The notes under the pieces: generated by a model | The model's database searches: none | What the model was told of the DNA's origin: nothing | Seen by the model: the letters and a program-made list of their open reading frames with translations, nothing else | Made by a program: the position numbers and the translations under genes | Shown: piece by piece, positions 10,534-21,618 of the stretch | How positions within the stretch are numbered: the first letter of the stretch is position 1 | Layout: every line of letters starts with the position of its first letter | Source: Doryteuthis pealeii | Lineage: Eukaryota > Mollusca > Cephalopoda > Myopsida > Loliginidae | DNA length: 64,000 nucleotides | Assembly (NCBI GenBank): GCA_023376005.1 | Contig: CM042152.1 | Coordinates: 90,193,871-90,257,870 of the forward strand | Direction of reading: 5' to 3'

Positions 10534-10698
10534 AAGTATATATAATTAATAATGTATTTTTCTAAATTTAAACGAAAAGTGCTCTATATCAGTGAGTTTT
10601 AACAGTGTGGACAGTTTCTTGCCTATGTAATCCCCAAACCAAGACTTACATAGGCAAGAAACTGACAGTCACTAAGTACTATTGAATTTGTATGTACA

Positions 10699-10748
<50 letters not shown>
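10500..10748. repeat. (TG)n and (TA)n microsatellites
   Basis: (TG)n at about 10502-10532 and (TA)n at about 10697-10748. Between them is a short inverted pair, TTTCTTGCCTATGTAA and TTACATAGGCAAGAAA, at about 10615-10663. Confidence 0.85.
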
Positions 10749-10753
<5 letters not shown>

Positions 10754-10852
10754 TATTGAATATATAATATATCAATATATCATAATTTTTAATCTTTTGT
10801 AAACTCAAACATAAATTCAAGTCATTCCAATTTCATTTTCCATTACTATATA

Positions 10853-11234
10853 CTAGCAAAATAAAAAAACACCCTCCGACGATGTAAAATACATTTTTGA
10901 AAGATATTGCTTGAGGAGGTGAAGTTAAAATTAAATGTTGGAGAGTTTGAACCATAAACCATCAAATTTATTAAAGGAGTAAAAAAAATAAAACAATTTG
11001 AAATCAAAACTAAGTTCTATTAACTTTGAATATCTATTAAAATAAAACAAGCTATATATAAATATATGATACTGGGGATGTATCTATTAAAAACAATGAG
11101 GACTGTCTAATGCTGCATGTTCAAATTTTGAGTGTATTTATTCTATGTTATGACGATTTTGAGTAATGTGGCGTAAGCAGTGACATAATTTTTGTTACAG
11201 AAAAAACTGGAAGCGAATCTCCATTATTAATAGA
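10853..11234 (-). mobile_element. Non-autonomous Helitron
   Basis: On the minus strand it starts TCTATTAATAATGGAGATTC, after A, and ends in CTAG, before T. The terminal hairpin region (plus strand ACACCCTCCGACGATG) is mutated compared with the clean hairpin of 50820-51259. It is about 380 bp with no coding capacity. It faces the plus-strand copy at 10104, so the pair can form a large inverted repeat. Confidence 0.8.
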
Positions 11235-11880
11235 TGTGCATGAGCCAACAAATCAAACAAGCCAATTATTAACGATTTTAATCTGCTGGATATTTTTAGT
11301 ATATAGATCTTGAAAGTTGATACATGATTATTATTAAAGTTAAAGTTTGTCTTTGAGTTTCATAGAAGCAAACTGTGAAATACTTATTTACAGATAACCA
11401 TTTTATTTACAAAGGAAATTTTCTATTTTTTGTGCAAGACATTATTACTTTTATTTCTTGTTACATTTTTGTTGTTGAAAATTTTGTTTGTTTGTTTTGT
11501 TAATATTGTATTGAATCTTTTTTTTCCTTCTTGTCAATATTCTAAGCTGACCTGATGTTTTGAAGCAAGAATTCTCATATCAAGAATAGGAAAAAACAAA
11601 AAAAACCCTGGGCAGTATGTAAATGATTGATGCCTTTTTAATAAAATAAAATAAATAATTAACCTCTTGGTAGAAATCTGGAATTTTTCATGTCGAAAAT
11701 GACAAAAATTTGTTGAATTTAGTAGCAGTGAAAATTTAAAAATCCATCATCATTTCAATTTTCCGAACGCATAAAAAATTTTTTTTTAAACATTCTGGAG
11801 ATAAAGAATTTATTTTTGTTATATAAACACCTTTTCATTTCTATATGTTTAATATTTTTATCATGGTAGTTTTCTTATGT
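11235..11880. other. AT-rich stretch, nothing recognised
   Basis: Poly(T)-rich DNA without a usable frame or shared repeat. Confidence 0.5.
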
Positions 11881-11925
11881 CAATATATATATATATATAT
11901 ATAATATATATATATATATATAAGA

Positions 11926-12352
11926 GAGTTTTATAATTTGCTTGAAGAATTGTGTATATATTGGTTAGGAAGTTGATTTAGAAGGCTATCACAATGCAGT
12001 TGTAAAGAAAAAAGAAATAATGTGGTAACAATGGTGTTGTGTGTTAACCTGTATTTTATTCCTGAATTTTCAAGATAAAATCTCTTTTTCAAAAGATCAC
12101 TGGAACTGAAGTAGTCTAGTTATGGCATTTTATTTAAAAATAGAAATAGAAATATTAAATAGAATTATAGCCATAACTAGACTACTTCAGTTTCAGTGAT
12201 CTTTTGAAAAAGAGATTTTATCTCGAAAATTCAAGAATAAAATACAGGTTAACACACAACACCATTGTTACTGTATTATTATTATTATCTTTTTTTTTCT
12301 TTACATCTGCATTGCCTTCTAAATCAACCTCCTAACCAATATATATATATAT
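11926..12352. repeat. Foldback repeat, two ~190-bp inverted arms
   Basis: The left arm (11926-12120) is the reverse complement of the right arm (12167-12352), separated by about 50 AT-rich bases. Both outer ends carry TATTGGTTAGGAAGTTGA or its complement and meet (TA)n tracts. The right arm matches the single copy at 5750-5945. Confidence 0.88.
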
Positions 12353-12365
12353 ATATATATAAATA

Positions 12366-12576
12366 TGTAGAGGCAAGTGGTATAATGGTTATGGTCATTG
12401 GAAATTGGTACGATGAGATGAGTTCAAATCCTGTACAATGTTGTTTGCATTTCATACAGTGCTCATACCCTTGGGAAAGGTATGCATCCAACTATTCTCC
12501 CTCCAGTCATGGGTAAATAGCAGGGAAGACTGGTCTCTTTAACCTAGGTTAAGCAACAAGTCTAGGAGATGGTTAA
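12366..12576 (+). repeat. OR-like SINE, 3'-truncated
   Basis: Head GAGGCAAGTGGTATAATGG (A box) and GAGTTCAAATCCTGTAC (B box), then CCCTTGGGAAAGGTATGCAT and the CCCTCCAG...GGGTAAATAGC body. It ends within TCTAGGAGATGG. The 5' side abuts (TA)n. Confidence 0.8.
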
Positions 12577-12617
12577 GTATAGGTTTAATATTTTTATCAT
12601 TGGTAGTTTTCTTATTT

Positions 12618-12654
<37 letters not shown>

Positions 12655-12660
<6 letters not shown>

Positions 12661-12790
12661 GTAATATTGTAAAAAATTGAAAAAACACAAGTTTATAAAC
12701 GAATAATGTTTATTTTGCATATGCTGCAGTGTTTCGGTCTGTTTCGATAGACCTTCATTAGGGCTTTCTTTGGTATAAGGAAAAATAAAT
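12655..12790 (-). repeat. Repeat with degenerate hammerhead-like motif
   Basis: On the minus strand it carries CUAAUGAA, a GGUCU/AGACC stem-loop, GAAACACUGCAG, then TTATAAACTTGTGTTTTTTC. The outer end resembles that of the foldback at 15779-16188 (AAAAAACACA). The core G5 is changed to A, so it is probably inactive. It directly follows (TA)n. Confidence 0.5.
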
Positions 12791-12911
12791 TATTACTGAT
12801 AATAAAAAAGTCTGCGAGCCTCTGTTTTTGGTGTGTTGGGCTTCTTTTTGTCGATCTTCAAATGTGAAGAAGATAAAATTTTATTTAAATTGTTGAGAAA
12901 TGGCAGTGTCT

Positions 12912-13124
12912 TAACAGAGAACATAAGTATGGGGCACCCAGTGAGAAGTGAACTCACTAACAATAATTTGATAGCCCGGTTTGCTAATCATTATGCCATG
13001 TAAGGCATTTTAAACTTCCAGTAAGTTTACTCATTGGACTTTTGTGCAAATAACCAGTACACCACTCTGTATCTCTAATTATCTCTGTCTTATATATAAA
13101 AAATAAAAACCATTTCCATATATA
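12912..13124 (-). repeat. Unclassified tRNA-like repeat, copy 1
   Basis: Nearly identical to 14671-14876 (AGAACATAAGTATGGGGCAC to AAAACCATTTCCATATATA). The minus strand has GGCATAATGATTAGC and GTGAGTTCACTTCTC, weakly like Pol III A and B boxes, so an old SINE is possible. It ends in (TA)n. Confidence 0.65.
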
Positions 13125-13427
13125 TATATATATATATATACCTCTAGTCGGGTGAGAAACCAGACAGAATTTTCATCCATCAAGCTCCTTACCCTCACAG
13201 CTATTGGAAACTGTCTGTCCAGGGGCGAACAAATAATTGATTCAAACAAACTTACAAGATGTATGTTTTTACAATCACCAGAGAACTCAAGTCTGTAAAC
13301 AACAGATGAGTAATTGCTTTTACCCTAAACGGTGAAAGGTCAACTAATGTCTCCCCTACAGTGCTCAACCATGAAAGTTGGGAGCATCATTACCAGTCAT
13401 CCACACACACACACACACACACACACG

Positions 13428-13430
<3 letters not shown>

Positions 13431-13478
<48 letters not shown>
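13431..13478. repeat. (CA)n-(TA)n microsatellite
   Basis: (CA)n at about 13402-13426 passes into (AT)n, directly upstream of the next SINE. Confidence 0.9.
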
Positions 13479-13481
<3 letters not shown>

Positions 13482-13486
13482 TTTAT

Positions 13487-13893
13487 GGAGGTGCATGGGC
13501 TAGTGGTTAGAGTGGTGGAAAATGGACACGTCAATTCGAGTTCAATTCCTAGACGAAGCTGTTGGCATTTCACATAGCGCTAATACCCGTGGGAAAGGTC
13601 TGAATCCATATATTCTCCTTCCAGCTATGGGTTAACTAGTAGGGCAGACTGGGCTCTTTAACCTTGGTAGGTAACCAGTCTAGGAGAGGGATAACTCTAA
13701 TTCAAAATTCCTGAGGTCAGTCATTGATTGGGTTCATGGCATTCCTTGATGCACCAATTCTTTCCTATCGACTGTGCCAAAAAAGTGTGGAATGGTCCTA
13801 CACAAGCCTTCACCACTATAAACAAATCACTGTGTTGGTTGTTCACTGGATGGACACTCGTGCATCAAAAATCGACAAGAGAGTCCATTTTTT
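13487..13893 (+). repeat. OR-like SINE, long variant
   Basis: Head GGAGGTGCATGGGCTAGTGG with GAGTTCAATTCCTAG, the shared body, and the long tail with ATTGATTGGGTTCATGGC and CTGTGCCAAAAAAGTG, ending GACAAGAGAGTCC and then (TA)n. Same orientation-specific layout as 4787-5182. Frames across it (for example 13728-13976) are repeat-derived. Confidence 0.88.
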
Positions 13894-14290
13894 TAATATA
13901 TATATATATATACTTTCATATGACAAGACATAGCAGGCAATGTTTTGTCCCCATCTTAAAGAATATGGTATTTTAAAATTTAATCATTATTTCTGTAGTA
14001 AATGTACATTTTTTTTTTTACTTATGTTGAGGTGCTTGTCCAACACCTAACCTTTCTCATTTCTCAATTGGGTTTGGGAATGAGATCTCACGACTGTCAA
14101 GCCATAGTTTTTTTTCTCTCAAAGCTAAACTGCTGAAATTACCAAGTTAATTACTCAATAAATTATGTAGTAAGAACAGAACCAGTACTTAGACTTTTAG
14201 GTAAGCTTTACACTTTACTCTGAGTACGATCTGACTGACGTTTTCAGAGTGCTACTTTTATAGATCTCAGATTTCCAAGGGGAGATAATT

Positions 14291-14550
14291 AAGGCCGGGT
14301 TAGCTCAGTAGGTAGAACGTTCGACTAGAAACCACAAGGTTCCTAGTTCGATACCCGCCCTCGCCAACTCAGCGTATGAGTAGCACAGGGATCAGTGTGG
14401 TAAAGTAAGGAGCTGGTGGTAGGTGTGACACTCCACCTCAGACACTAAAATAATCTCCTTTGTCTAGCGCTAGTGAAAAGGGGATAGACTCCCTCGCTGC
14501 ATGGCTGATACCGACATTAGGCCGCCCCGACGACTATACTTACTTTATTA
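14291..14550 (+). repeat. OK-like SINE, intact
   Basis: The best uninterrupted plus-strand copy: A box TTAGCTCAGTAGGTAGAAC, B box GTTCGATACCCGCC, body GAGTAGCACAGGGATCAG, AAATAATCTCCTTTG and GGGATAGACTCCCTCGC, and the end GGCCGCCCCGACGACTATAC. About 255 bp. It is a useful reference for the split copies at 7827, 26053 and 62711. Confidence 0.88.
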
Positions 14551-14670
14551 GTACACATTACATTACTGAAAAAAGAATTAGATTAATGTCTTCTCCAAGA
14601 GAATTGATTTGAATTGAAACATAAACAGCCTCAACCAAAACTTCTGAGTTGTCATTTATTAAACTTGGCT

Positions 14671-14872
14671 AGAGAACATAAGTATGGGGCACCCAGTGAG
14701 AAGTGAACTCACTAACAATAATTTGATAGCCCGGTTTGCTAATCATTATGCCATGCAAGGCATTTTAAACTTCCAGTAAGTTTACTCATTGGGTCTTTTG
14801 TGCAAATAACCACTACACCACTCTGTATCTTTACTTATCTCTGTCCTTATATATAAAAAATAAAAACCATTT

Positions 14873-14876
<4 letters not shown>
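14671..14876 (-). repeat. Unclassified tRNA-like repeat, copy 2
   Basis: Second copy of 12912-13124, with few differences, and again ending at a (TA)n tract. The shared tail AAAACCATTTCCATATA is mirrored on the other side of the microsatellite. Confidence 0.7.
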
Positions 14877-14914
<38 letters not shown>

Positions 14915-14932
14915 AAATGGTTTTTATTTTTT
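14857..14932. repeat. Palindrome centred on (TA)n
   Basis: AAAAACCATTTCCATATA is followed by (TA)n and then TATATGGAAATGGTTTTT. The repeat tail is mirrored across the microsatellite, so the whole can form a cruciform. Confidence 0.85.
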
Positions 14933-14939
14933 TCATATC

Positions 14940-15260
14940 TTTGTTAACATTTTGTTCTCCGCCTATTCACATTCATGCATGCATCATCTATGATCTTCAC
15001 CTTCCATTTTTGCACATGCAATGATCACGTCATTGGCTTTCGTAAACAAACGCAAATATAAAAATTAACGGTTAATAACATCATATTCACACATTCACTA
15101 TACACTTAACATCTTTCATTTTGTCCCTCACATAAACATTACTTAACAGTGTCCTGAAGATGGTACAATATACCGAAATGCTTAAGTATTGACACATAAA
15201 ATTGTTTCCCCTGATCATAACATCCTGTGTTTGTTATATTTTAGAAATATTTTCTTCTCA
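14940..15260 (+). repeat. Repeat carrying a hammerhead-like motif
   Basis: About 300 bp between (TA)n tracts, with the motif at 15149-15195 and the end CATCCTGTGTTTGTTATAT, similar to the ending ACATCCCGTGTTTGTCTAC of 42430-42525. Not coding. Confidence 0.55.
15149..15195 (+). ncRNA. Hammerhead ribozyme-like motif, complete fold
   Basis: Stem I GUGUC/GACAC (5 of 5 pairs), core CUGAAGA, one extra U, stem II GGUA/UACC, GAAA, stem III AUGCUU/AAGUAU (one G-U pair), and U at the cleavage position. Position 7 of the core tolerates any base in known hammerheads. The extra U between A9 and stem II is not canonical, so activity is uncertain. Confidence 0.55.
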
Positions 15261-15745
15261 TATATATATATATATATACTAGATAAAATGTGACCCATTG
15301 TGTCTGGGTAGATAATTGAGATTAGGGAAAAGTAAGTTTGCAAAGCAAATTTTAAAAAATAAATACATATAAACAGTCAATTTAAAAAAAAAAAATTAAA
15401 ATCATTTTGTAAGATTTTTAAGAAAGGAAATGTTTGACCTAATTTAAGCTGGCTGCTTATGAAATTTAACATACAAATAGATTTCAAACTCTCACATCTC
15501 TCTCTCTCTACACTTAGAAACTAACATATATAATGAAGTGGTAATCAAGATATACATAAAGAAAGGTAAAGTGATAGGCAGAATGTGAATAAGAGAAGGG
15601 TCAGTTTTTGACTTAACTGCAAATTACAACCAATTAGAACTAATTAAAATGGAATCTTTAAAAATAACTCATTCCTAAATGACTTTCACCATTGTATGAC
15701 TTTGTGTCATTAAACTAAACAGTAAAAAAGCCTTTACAAGAAAAT

Positions 15746-15784
<39 letters not shown>

Positions 15785-15839
15785 ATATTAAGAAAAAATG
15801 AAAAAACACAGGTTTAAATGGGTTAAGTGGTGAGTTTAT

Positions 15840-15880
15840 GACGCTGTAGTGTTTCGATCTATTAATTAGATCATCTTCAG
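15840..15880 (-). ncRNA. Hammerhead-like motif, left arm, stem I missing
   Basis: Minus strand: CUGAAGA, U, GAUCUA/UAGAUC stem II, GAAA, stem III ACACU/AGCGU, C17. The flanks do not pair as stem I, so a complete ribozyme is not visible. Confidence 0.35.
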
Positions 15881-16081
15881 GGTATTTGTTGGTATATGGA
15901 AGGTAATAAGAAATTTTTTTATCGCAGTATAACGAGAAAAGTGAGTGGTAGTCTTTGTTATTCAGTCTGTTTAAAAAATTTTTAGGTTTTAAACAGACTG
16001 AATAACAAGGACTACCACTCACTTTTCTCATTATACTGCGATAAAAAATTTCTTATTACCTTCCATATACCAACAAATGCC

Positions 16082-16122
16082 CTGAAGATGATCTAATTAA
16101 TAGATCGAAACACTACAGTGTC
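16082..16122 (+). ncRNA. Hammerhead-like motif, right arm, stem I missing
   Basis: Mirror of the left-arm motif: CUGAAGA, U, GAUCUA/UAGAUC, GAAA, stem III ACACU/AGUGU with a 2-base loop, C17. Stem III is perfect here. No stem I pairing is found. Confidence 0.38.
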
Positions 16123-16189
16123 ATAAACTCACCACTTAACCCATTTAAACCTGTGTTTTTTCATTTTTTCTTAATATACTACATACCGT

Positions 16190-16213
16190 CGGATTCACTT
16201 CCTTTCTTCACAC

Positions 16214-16244
<31 letters not shown>

Positions 16245-16600
16245 GATGTCTGGATCAAGTCAATTGTGTGAGGCATTTTTCTTTTCCTGGTTTATCTCTC
16301 TGATGACCCAATCATCCCTCGAGAACCCAACTATCAATTTAAATTTTTAATCACTCTACGAAAAAGTTCCATCACATTATTTATCTCAATCAGCAAATAT
16401 TCTAGCAATCAATAATAATGAAAAAAGACAAATAATATTTTTCATTTGCAAAAAGAGAAAAGTATAGATCTATTCAAAAAGATATCAATCAAATTTAGAC
16501 TTCCAGAAACTAATAAAAACATTTTTTTTTAAAAACCCCAAAAAACGCAAAATTCCTTTCAAAGGTTTCAAATCAATAAGAAAGAAATAGAAAAAAGAGA
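16190..16600. other. Short microsatellite and unclassified DNA
   Basis: (TA)n-(CA)n at about 16215-16244, then AT-rich DNA without genes. Confidence 0.5.
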
Positions 16601-17050
16601 AAGAAAATAAGAGAGGGTGAAAAAGAAAGTGAAAGATATAGAGCAAAAAAGAAATTTAAATAAAAAGGGAAAAACAGGAAAGAAAGAAAAAGGGAAAAAG
16701 AGGGTGAAAACGAAGACAAAAGAGAAAAGAAAGGAATAGGGTAAAAGAGAAAAGAAAGGAATAGGGTAAAAGAGAAAAGAAAGGAATAGGGTAAAAGAGA
16801 AAAGAAAGGAATAGGGTAAAAGAGAAAGAAAGGGACAGGGTAAAGAAAAGAAAGGAATAGGGTAAAAGAGAAAAGAAAGAATAGGGTAAAAAGAGAAAAG
16901 AAAGGAACAGGGTAAAAGAGAAAAGAAAGGAACAGAGTAAAAGAGAAAAAAAAGGAAAGGGTAAAAGAGAAAAGAAAGGAACAGGGTAAAAGAGAAAAGA
17001 AAGGAACAGGGTAAAAGAGAAAAGAAAGTGCAAAAATGAGGAAAATAAAT
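16600..17050. repeat. Purine-rich 25-bp minisatellite
   Basis: About a dozen units of GGTAAAAGAGAAAAGAAAGG plus AATAG (25 bases), most regular from 16738 to 17030, with GGAACAG variants. The reverse strand gives Ser/Phe/Leu-rich open frames of up to 212 codons that are translations of the repeat. Confidence 0.93.
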
Positions 17051-17194
17051 AGAAAGCAAGTGGATGAAAGAAAAGAAAAGAAAGTTAGAATATGTTTTAC
17101 AAAAAGGTTTGTGAGAACAGGTACATTGAGGATAGATAGGAAGTGAGGTTTTTTTTTGTTTAAATTGAGAGTGTGGAAACTGGAGTCTCAATTT

Positions 17195-17545
17195 CCTTAT
17201 TTTCAAGCAATATCCAATAAACCATTTTTAAGCAGTATCACAATAAACCATTTTCCAGCAATATCAAAATGAAGCATTTTCAAGCAAGATCACAAAGAAT
17301 TTTCAAGCAATATCACAATAAAGCATTTTCAACCAGTATCAAAATGAAGCATTTTCAAGCAACACAATAAAGAATTTTCAAGCAATATCACAATAAAGCA
17401 TTTTCAAGCAATATCACAATAAAGAATTTTCAAAGTATCACAATAAAGCATTTTCAAGCAATATCAAAATGAAGCATTTTTCAAGCAATATCAAAATGAA
17501 GCATTTTCAAGCAACACGTATAAAGTATTTTAAAGCAATATCAAT
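17195..17545. repeat. 25-bp minisatellite, TTTCAAGCAATATCACAATA unit
   Basis: About 13 units of CATTTTCAAGCAATATCACA plus ATAAAG, with AAAATGAAG variants. It is a separate array, directly adjoining the purine array. Confidence 0.93.
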
Positions 17546-18040
17546 TGGCTAAAAAGGAGGTGTCAAAATTTGTTCAAATTTTTAATGATCACTTAAAGAT
17601 AAAATGGAACTTCAGTTTTTCTTAAAAATAAATAAATAAATTTACCTTTAATGACAAAAAAGGTGATCATATGATTACCCAGCAAATGATAAGAGTGATT
17701 TTGTTCTTATTTTAGAATTTGTTGAAATAGTTCCAAATGAAAGTTCAGTTCATTTCTTGTATCATTCAAAAAAGTAATTTATAAATAGTTACAAAGAGAT
17801 CTGGATTTTTTCCCCTGAAATTTAACTTTTTGACTCAGGAATAAAATTAGCAAAATATCTTTAAAATATTACATTGCTACTAACTTCCAATGAATAGGGG
17901 AATCAAAAATTTTGCAATATTTTGATATATATTAGTTTGAGATGCATATATCACATGATTGAATATAAAACATCGGGTTACTTAAAGGATAAGTACCCAA
18001 TGCGGAATATTTCAGTTAGGAAAACAACAAACGCGTTAGT
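17546..18040. other. AT-rich stretch, nothing recognised
   Basis: No gene, RNA or shared repeat found. Confidence 0.5.
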
Positions 18041-18340
18041 TACATTTATATAACTTTATTATAACATACTAGGGAAACAAATTCCTCAGGCTATTTAATG
18101 TCACAAGTGTCCAAACATACACAATAGTGTTAATAGACAAAATGGTAACCACTTACTGTAAGTAGAGGCTGTAGCGTCTGGTATGCACCATAGGTGTCTG
18201 CTGGAGCGAGATGACAAGCACGTCTAGGCTTGTTCAGTGGCGTCGGAAGAAGAGGGTTCTCTCCTTGGGTTTGTGTGTCACGTGACCAAAATAGGGTCTC
18301 CTGACACAGGAGATTCACCAAAACCCTCAGACAAGGGAGA
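18041..18340 (-). other. GC-richer segment, possible LTR or exon remnant
   Basis: On the minus strand the order is a GC-richer region with CACGTGACACAC, a CAG/GTAAGT-like site near 18160 (TTACAGTAAGTGG), then AATAAAGTTATAT and AACGCGTTTGTTGTT. AATAAA followed by a TGT-rich block is LTR-like or 3'-end-like. I see no matching partner or target duplication. Confidence 0.25.
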
Positions 18341-18379
18341 CTGCCCTTACAGTACTATTGTGGTTGTCTGGGTCAAATT

Positions 18380-18560
18380 GAAGTTAGAAGTAATGAACTG
18401 GAGCCTCACTATCAGATACAGTTTAGAACTATACCCAGTACACCCCCTTTTTGGATGTACTACCTCTCTGCAGGGGATACAGTCACTAAGTGCCACCAAC
18501 GGGTGTGAACCACAACAACCAGGCAACATCAGGTAGATCAAAAACCATGGATTCTGAGGC
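18380..18560 (+). repeat. R3 repeat fragment, diverged
   Basis: CTGGAGCCTCACTATCAG, ATACCCAGTACACCC and CTCTCTGCAGGGGATACAG correspond to spaced R3 blocks, with internal deletion. Confidence 0.6.
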
Positions 18561-19195
18561 TGTGCTTCAAGCCATAGAACCAAAGCTGGTAGCTAGAACA
18601 GTGAGTATCAGATGAGCTTATCATCTCACAGTCCAGTGTGGTTCATCACCTTCACAACGTCAGCAAAAGTATCAATGACTGTCGATCTGTGCCACACGTT
18701 ACTAAATTATTGCAAAATTTTTGATTAGCTAAGTAAATAAGGAATTTCTGATTGCTTTTTGGTCGTGAAACTAAAGAGATGAATTCTTAATAAAAGTTCT
18801 GAAAAATTATTGACTTGTGACAATCAGGTTATTGAAAGGGTGACACTAAATCAGAAGGTGATGCTTAGGTCAGCTTTGACAAAGAATTTTATTACCTGGT
18901 CAAAGATTCTCATATTACCATGGCAACTTTCCAACTACACAGACAAGAAATGTTGTTGAGGTTGGGTGTAAGATGAGGAAAACACAGAGATGATCTGTAA
19001 ACATAATTAAGAATAGACTGAGAAAATAAATTTCTCAGTTAAATCATCAGGTGTGATTAATTGCAAATGGAGGCATATTAATTCATTTAATCTTTTGAGA
19101 TAAAAAGTTCACTGTGAAAAAAAAAATAGTTTACTCACCTTCATCTTATTAAGTTGATATTCAGGTAAAATCTGAAATGGATAAATAAAAACTAA
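18561..19195. other. Unclassified DNA
   Basis: No gene or shared repeat recognised. Confidence 0.5.
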
Positions 19196-20725
19196 CTTTG
19201 AAGAGCATCTTTAGACAAATAAAGAAAGAAAAGGGAGAAAGAAAATAAAGAAACTAACGAAAGAAAGAAAGAACAAAAGAGGAAGAAACTAAAGAAAGAA
19301 AGAAAATAAAGGAAGAAAATAAAGGAAGAAAAAAGAGGAAGAAAATAAAGAAAGAAAAAATAGGAAGAAACTAAAGAAAGGAAGAAAATAAAGAAGAAAA
19401 AAGGAAGAAAGAAGGAAAAAGAGGAAGAAAATAAGAAGGAAAAAGAGGAAGAAATAAAGAAGGAAAAAAAGAGGAAGAAATTAAGAGAAAAAAAGAGGAA
19501 AAATAAAGAAGGAAAAAAGAGGAAGAAATAAAGAAAGAAAAAAGGAAAAAAAAGAAAAAAAGGAAGAAAATAACGAAAGAAAAAAGAGGAAGAAAATAAA
19601 AGAAAGAAAAAAGAGGAAGAAAATAAAGAAGAAAAAAAGAGGAAAAAATAAAGAAGGAAAAAAGAAGAAAAATAAAGAAGGAAAAAAGAGGAAGAAAATA
19701 AAGAAAGAAAAAAGAGGAAGAAAATAAAGAAGGAAAAAAGAGGAAGAAAAAGAGGAAGAAAATAAGAGAAAAAAGAGGAAGAAAATAAAGAAAGAAAAAG
19801 AGGAGAAGGAAAAAAAGAAGAAAATAAAGAAGGAAAAAAAGAGGAAGAAAATAAAGAAGGAAAAAAGAGGAAGAAAATAAAGAAGGAAAAAGAGGAAGAA
19901 AAGAAGAAAAAAGAGGAAGAAAATTAAGAAAGAAAAAAGAGGAAGAAAATAGAAGGAAAAAGAGGAAGAAAATAAAGAAGAAAAAAAAAGAGGAAAAAAT
20001 AAAGAAAAAGAGGAAGAAAATAAGAAAAAAGAGGAAAGAAAATAAAGAAAGAAAAAAAAAGAGAAGAAAATAAAGAAGGAAAAAAAGAAGAAAATAAAGA
20101 AGGAAAAAATAAAGAAAGAAAAAAGAAAGAAAAAAAGAAAAAAAGAAAGAAAAAGAAAAAAATAAGAGAAAAAAGAGGAAGAAAAAAAGAAAGAAAAAAG
20201 AGAAGAAATAAAGAAAGAAAAAGAGGAAGAAAATAAGAAAGAAAAAAGAAGAAAATAAAGAAAGAAAAAAGAAAGAAAATAAAGAAGAAAGAAATAAAAT
20301 AAATAAAGAAAGAAAAAAAGAAGAAAATAAAGAAAGAAAGAAAAAAGGAAGAAAATAAAGAAAAAAGAGGAGGATATTTAGAAAGAAAAAAGAGGAAGAA
20401 AATAAAGAAAGAAAAAAGAGGAAGAAAATAAAGAAAGAAAAAAAGAGAAGAAAATAAGAAGAAGAAAAAGGAAGAAAATAAAGAAAGAAAAAAGAGGAAT
20501 AAAATAAATAAATAAAGAAAGAAAAAGAGGAAGAAAATAAAGAAAAAGAGGAGGAATTTTAGAAAGAAAAAAGAGGAAGAAAATAAAGAAAGAAAAAAAT
20601 AGGACAAATAAAGAAAGAAAAAAAGAAAAAAAGAGGAAGAAAATAAATAAAGAAAAAAAGAGGAAGAAAATAAAGAAAGAAAAAAGAGGAAGAAAATAAA
20701 GAATAAAGAAAGAAAATAATATTCC
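19196..20725. repeat. 1.5-kb purine tract, AAAGAGGAAGAAAATAAAG units
   Basis: A continuous homopurine strand made of irregular units around GAGGAAGAAAATAAAGAAGG. Its mirror-symmetric purine character could support triplex (H-DNA). The reverse strand gives a 267-codon Phe/Leu/Ser frame that is not a gene. Confidence 0.95.
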
Positions 20726-21439
20726 ACTTATTTAGCAATGCACTTTCTTGGTCTTATATTCTAAGTAAAAAAAAACTGATACATCTTTCTACTTTAAAGC
20801 TGACAAGGATTAAAACTGATACATCTTTCTACTCCCCACCCCCTAAAAATAAAAAAGAATCAAACTTTATGCCACAAGGGATCTCCACTGTAAAACTTCT
20901 TTCACCAACAGCCCTAAAATGGCCACATGAATCTTGACACGTCTTTCAATATTTCTTCTCACTAGCATCCGATCAGTCAAACACTTGAACTGAAATCATT
21001 GTCAGGTGTCTCAGAGATTTATCTGTTCCCTTAAGCTTTGGAGTTTTCCATTTTCTTCAGCTTCCCAATCACTTACTCCTGTTGTCCTTTTTAGCTTTTC
21101 TTTCCAGTTTTTCTACCTTCCTTTCAATCTTCACAATTGGCTCAGTGTAGCCACCTGTACTGTCATAGCCTTTCTGGGAAAGATCCCCAAATGACAAACA
21201 AGGTGACACCTGTCACTTGAAAGCAATAACAATTTACTTTACTGCATTCATAGATTCTATGTATGCAAGTCATACACTGCATGTCCACTTGAGATGAATC
21301 ATTCATCTCTTTTATTAGAAGATTTAAAAAGAAAAGAAAAAAAAAATATAAAAGTATATTTGTTTTCAGAGAGTAAAGTCATTGGCAGGAAAGAAAATAA
21401 CTTAATTATAGATCAGCATAACACAACTTAAGACTTTTT
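20726..21439. other. Unclassified DNA
   Basis: A short direct repeat AAAACTGATACATCTTTCTA occurs at about 20771 and 20813. No gene found. Confidence 0.5.
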
Positions 21440-21521
21440 ACATTGTTATATATATATATATATATAATATATATATATATATATACACAATTATATACAA
21501 GAAAATATGTACACAACATTC

Positions 21522-21552
<31 letters not shown>

Positions 21553-21578
21553 ATTATATACAAGAAAATATATACACA

Positions 21579-21618
<40 letters not shown>

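Larger units (their letters stand above)
15779..16188. repeat. 410-bp near-perfect palindrome (foldback element)
   Basis: The left arm, TAGTATATTAAGAAAAAATG onward, is repeated in reverse complement up to CTTAATATACTA at ~16188. The centre lies near 15980 (AAAAAATTTTTAGGTTTT). Each arm carries a CUGAAGAU-GAUCUA/UAGAUC-GAAAC motif, one per strand. (TA)n lies at 15751-15778. Apart from its small open frames there is no coding content. Confidence 0.9.

Noticed and set aside
14293..14365. Possible functional tRNA-Lys gene
   Set aside because: A and B boxes are good, but acceptor and anticodon stems do not pair, and the body is shared with other dispersed copies; it is a SINE head.
16568..17206. 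212-codon minus-strand open frame rich in Ser, Phe, Leu
   Set aside because: It is the translation of a 25-bp purine minisatellite, with no start context or domain.
19924..20727. 267-codon minus-strand frame of Phe/Leu/Ser
   Set aside because: Homopurine tract read on its pyrimidine strand; stop codons are rare there by composition.
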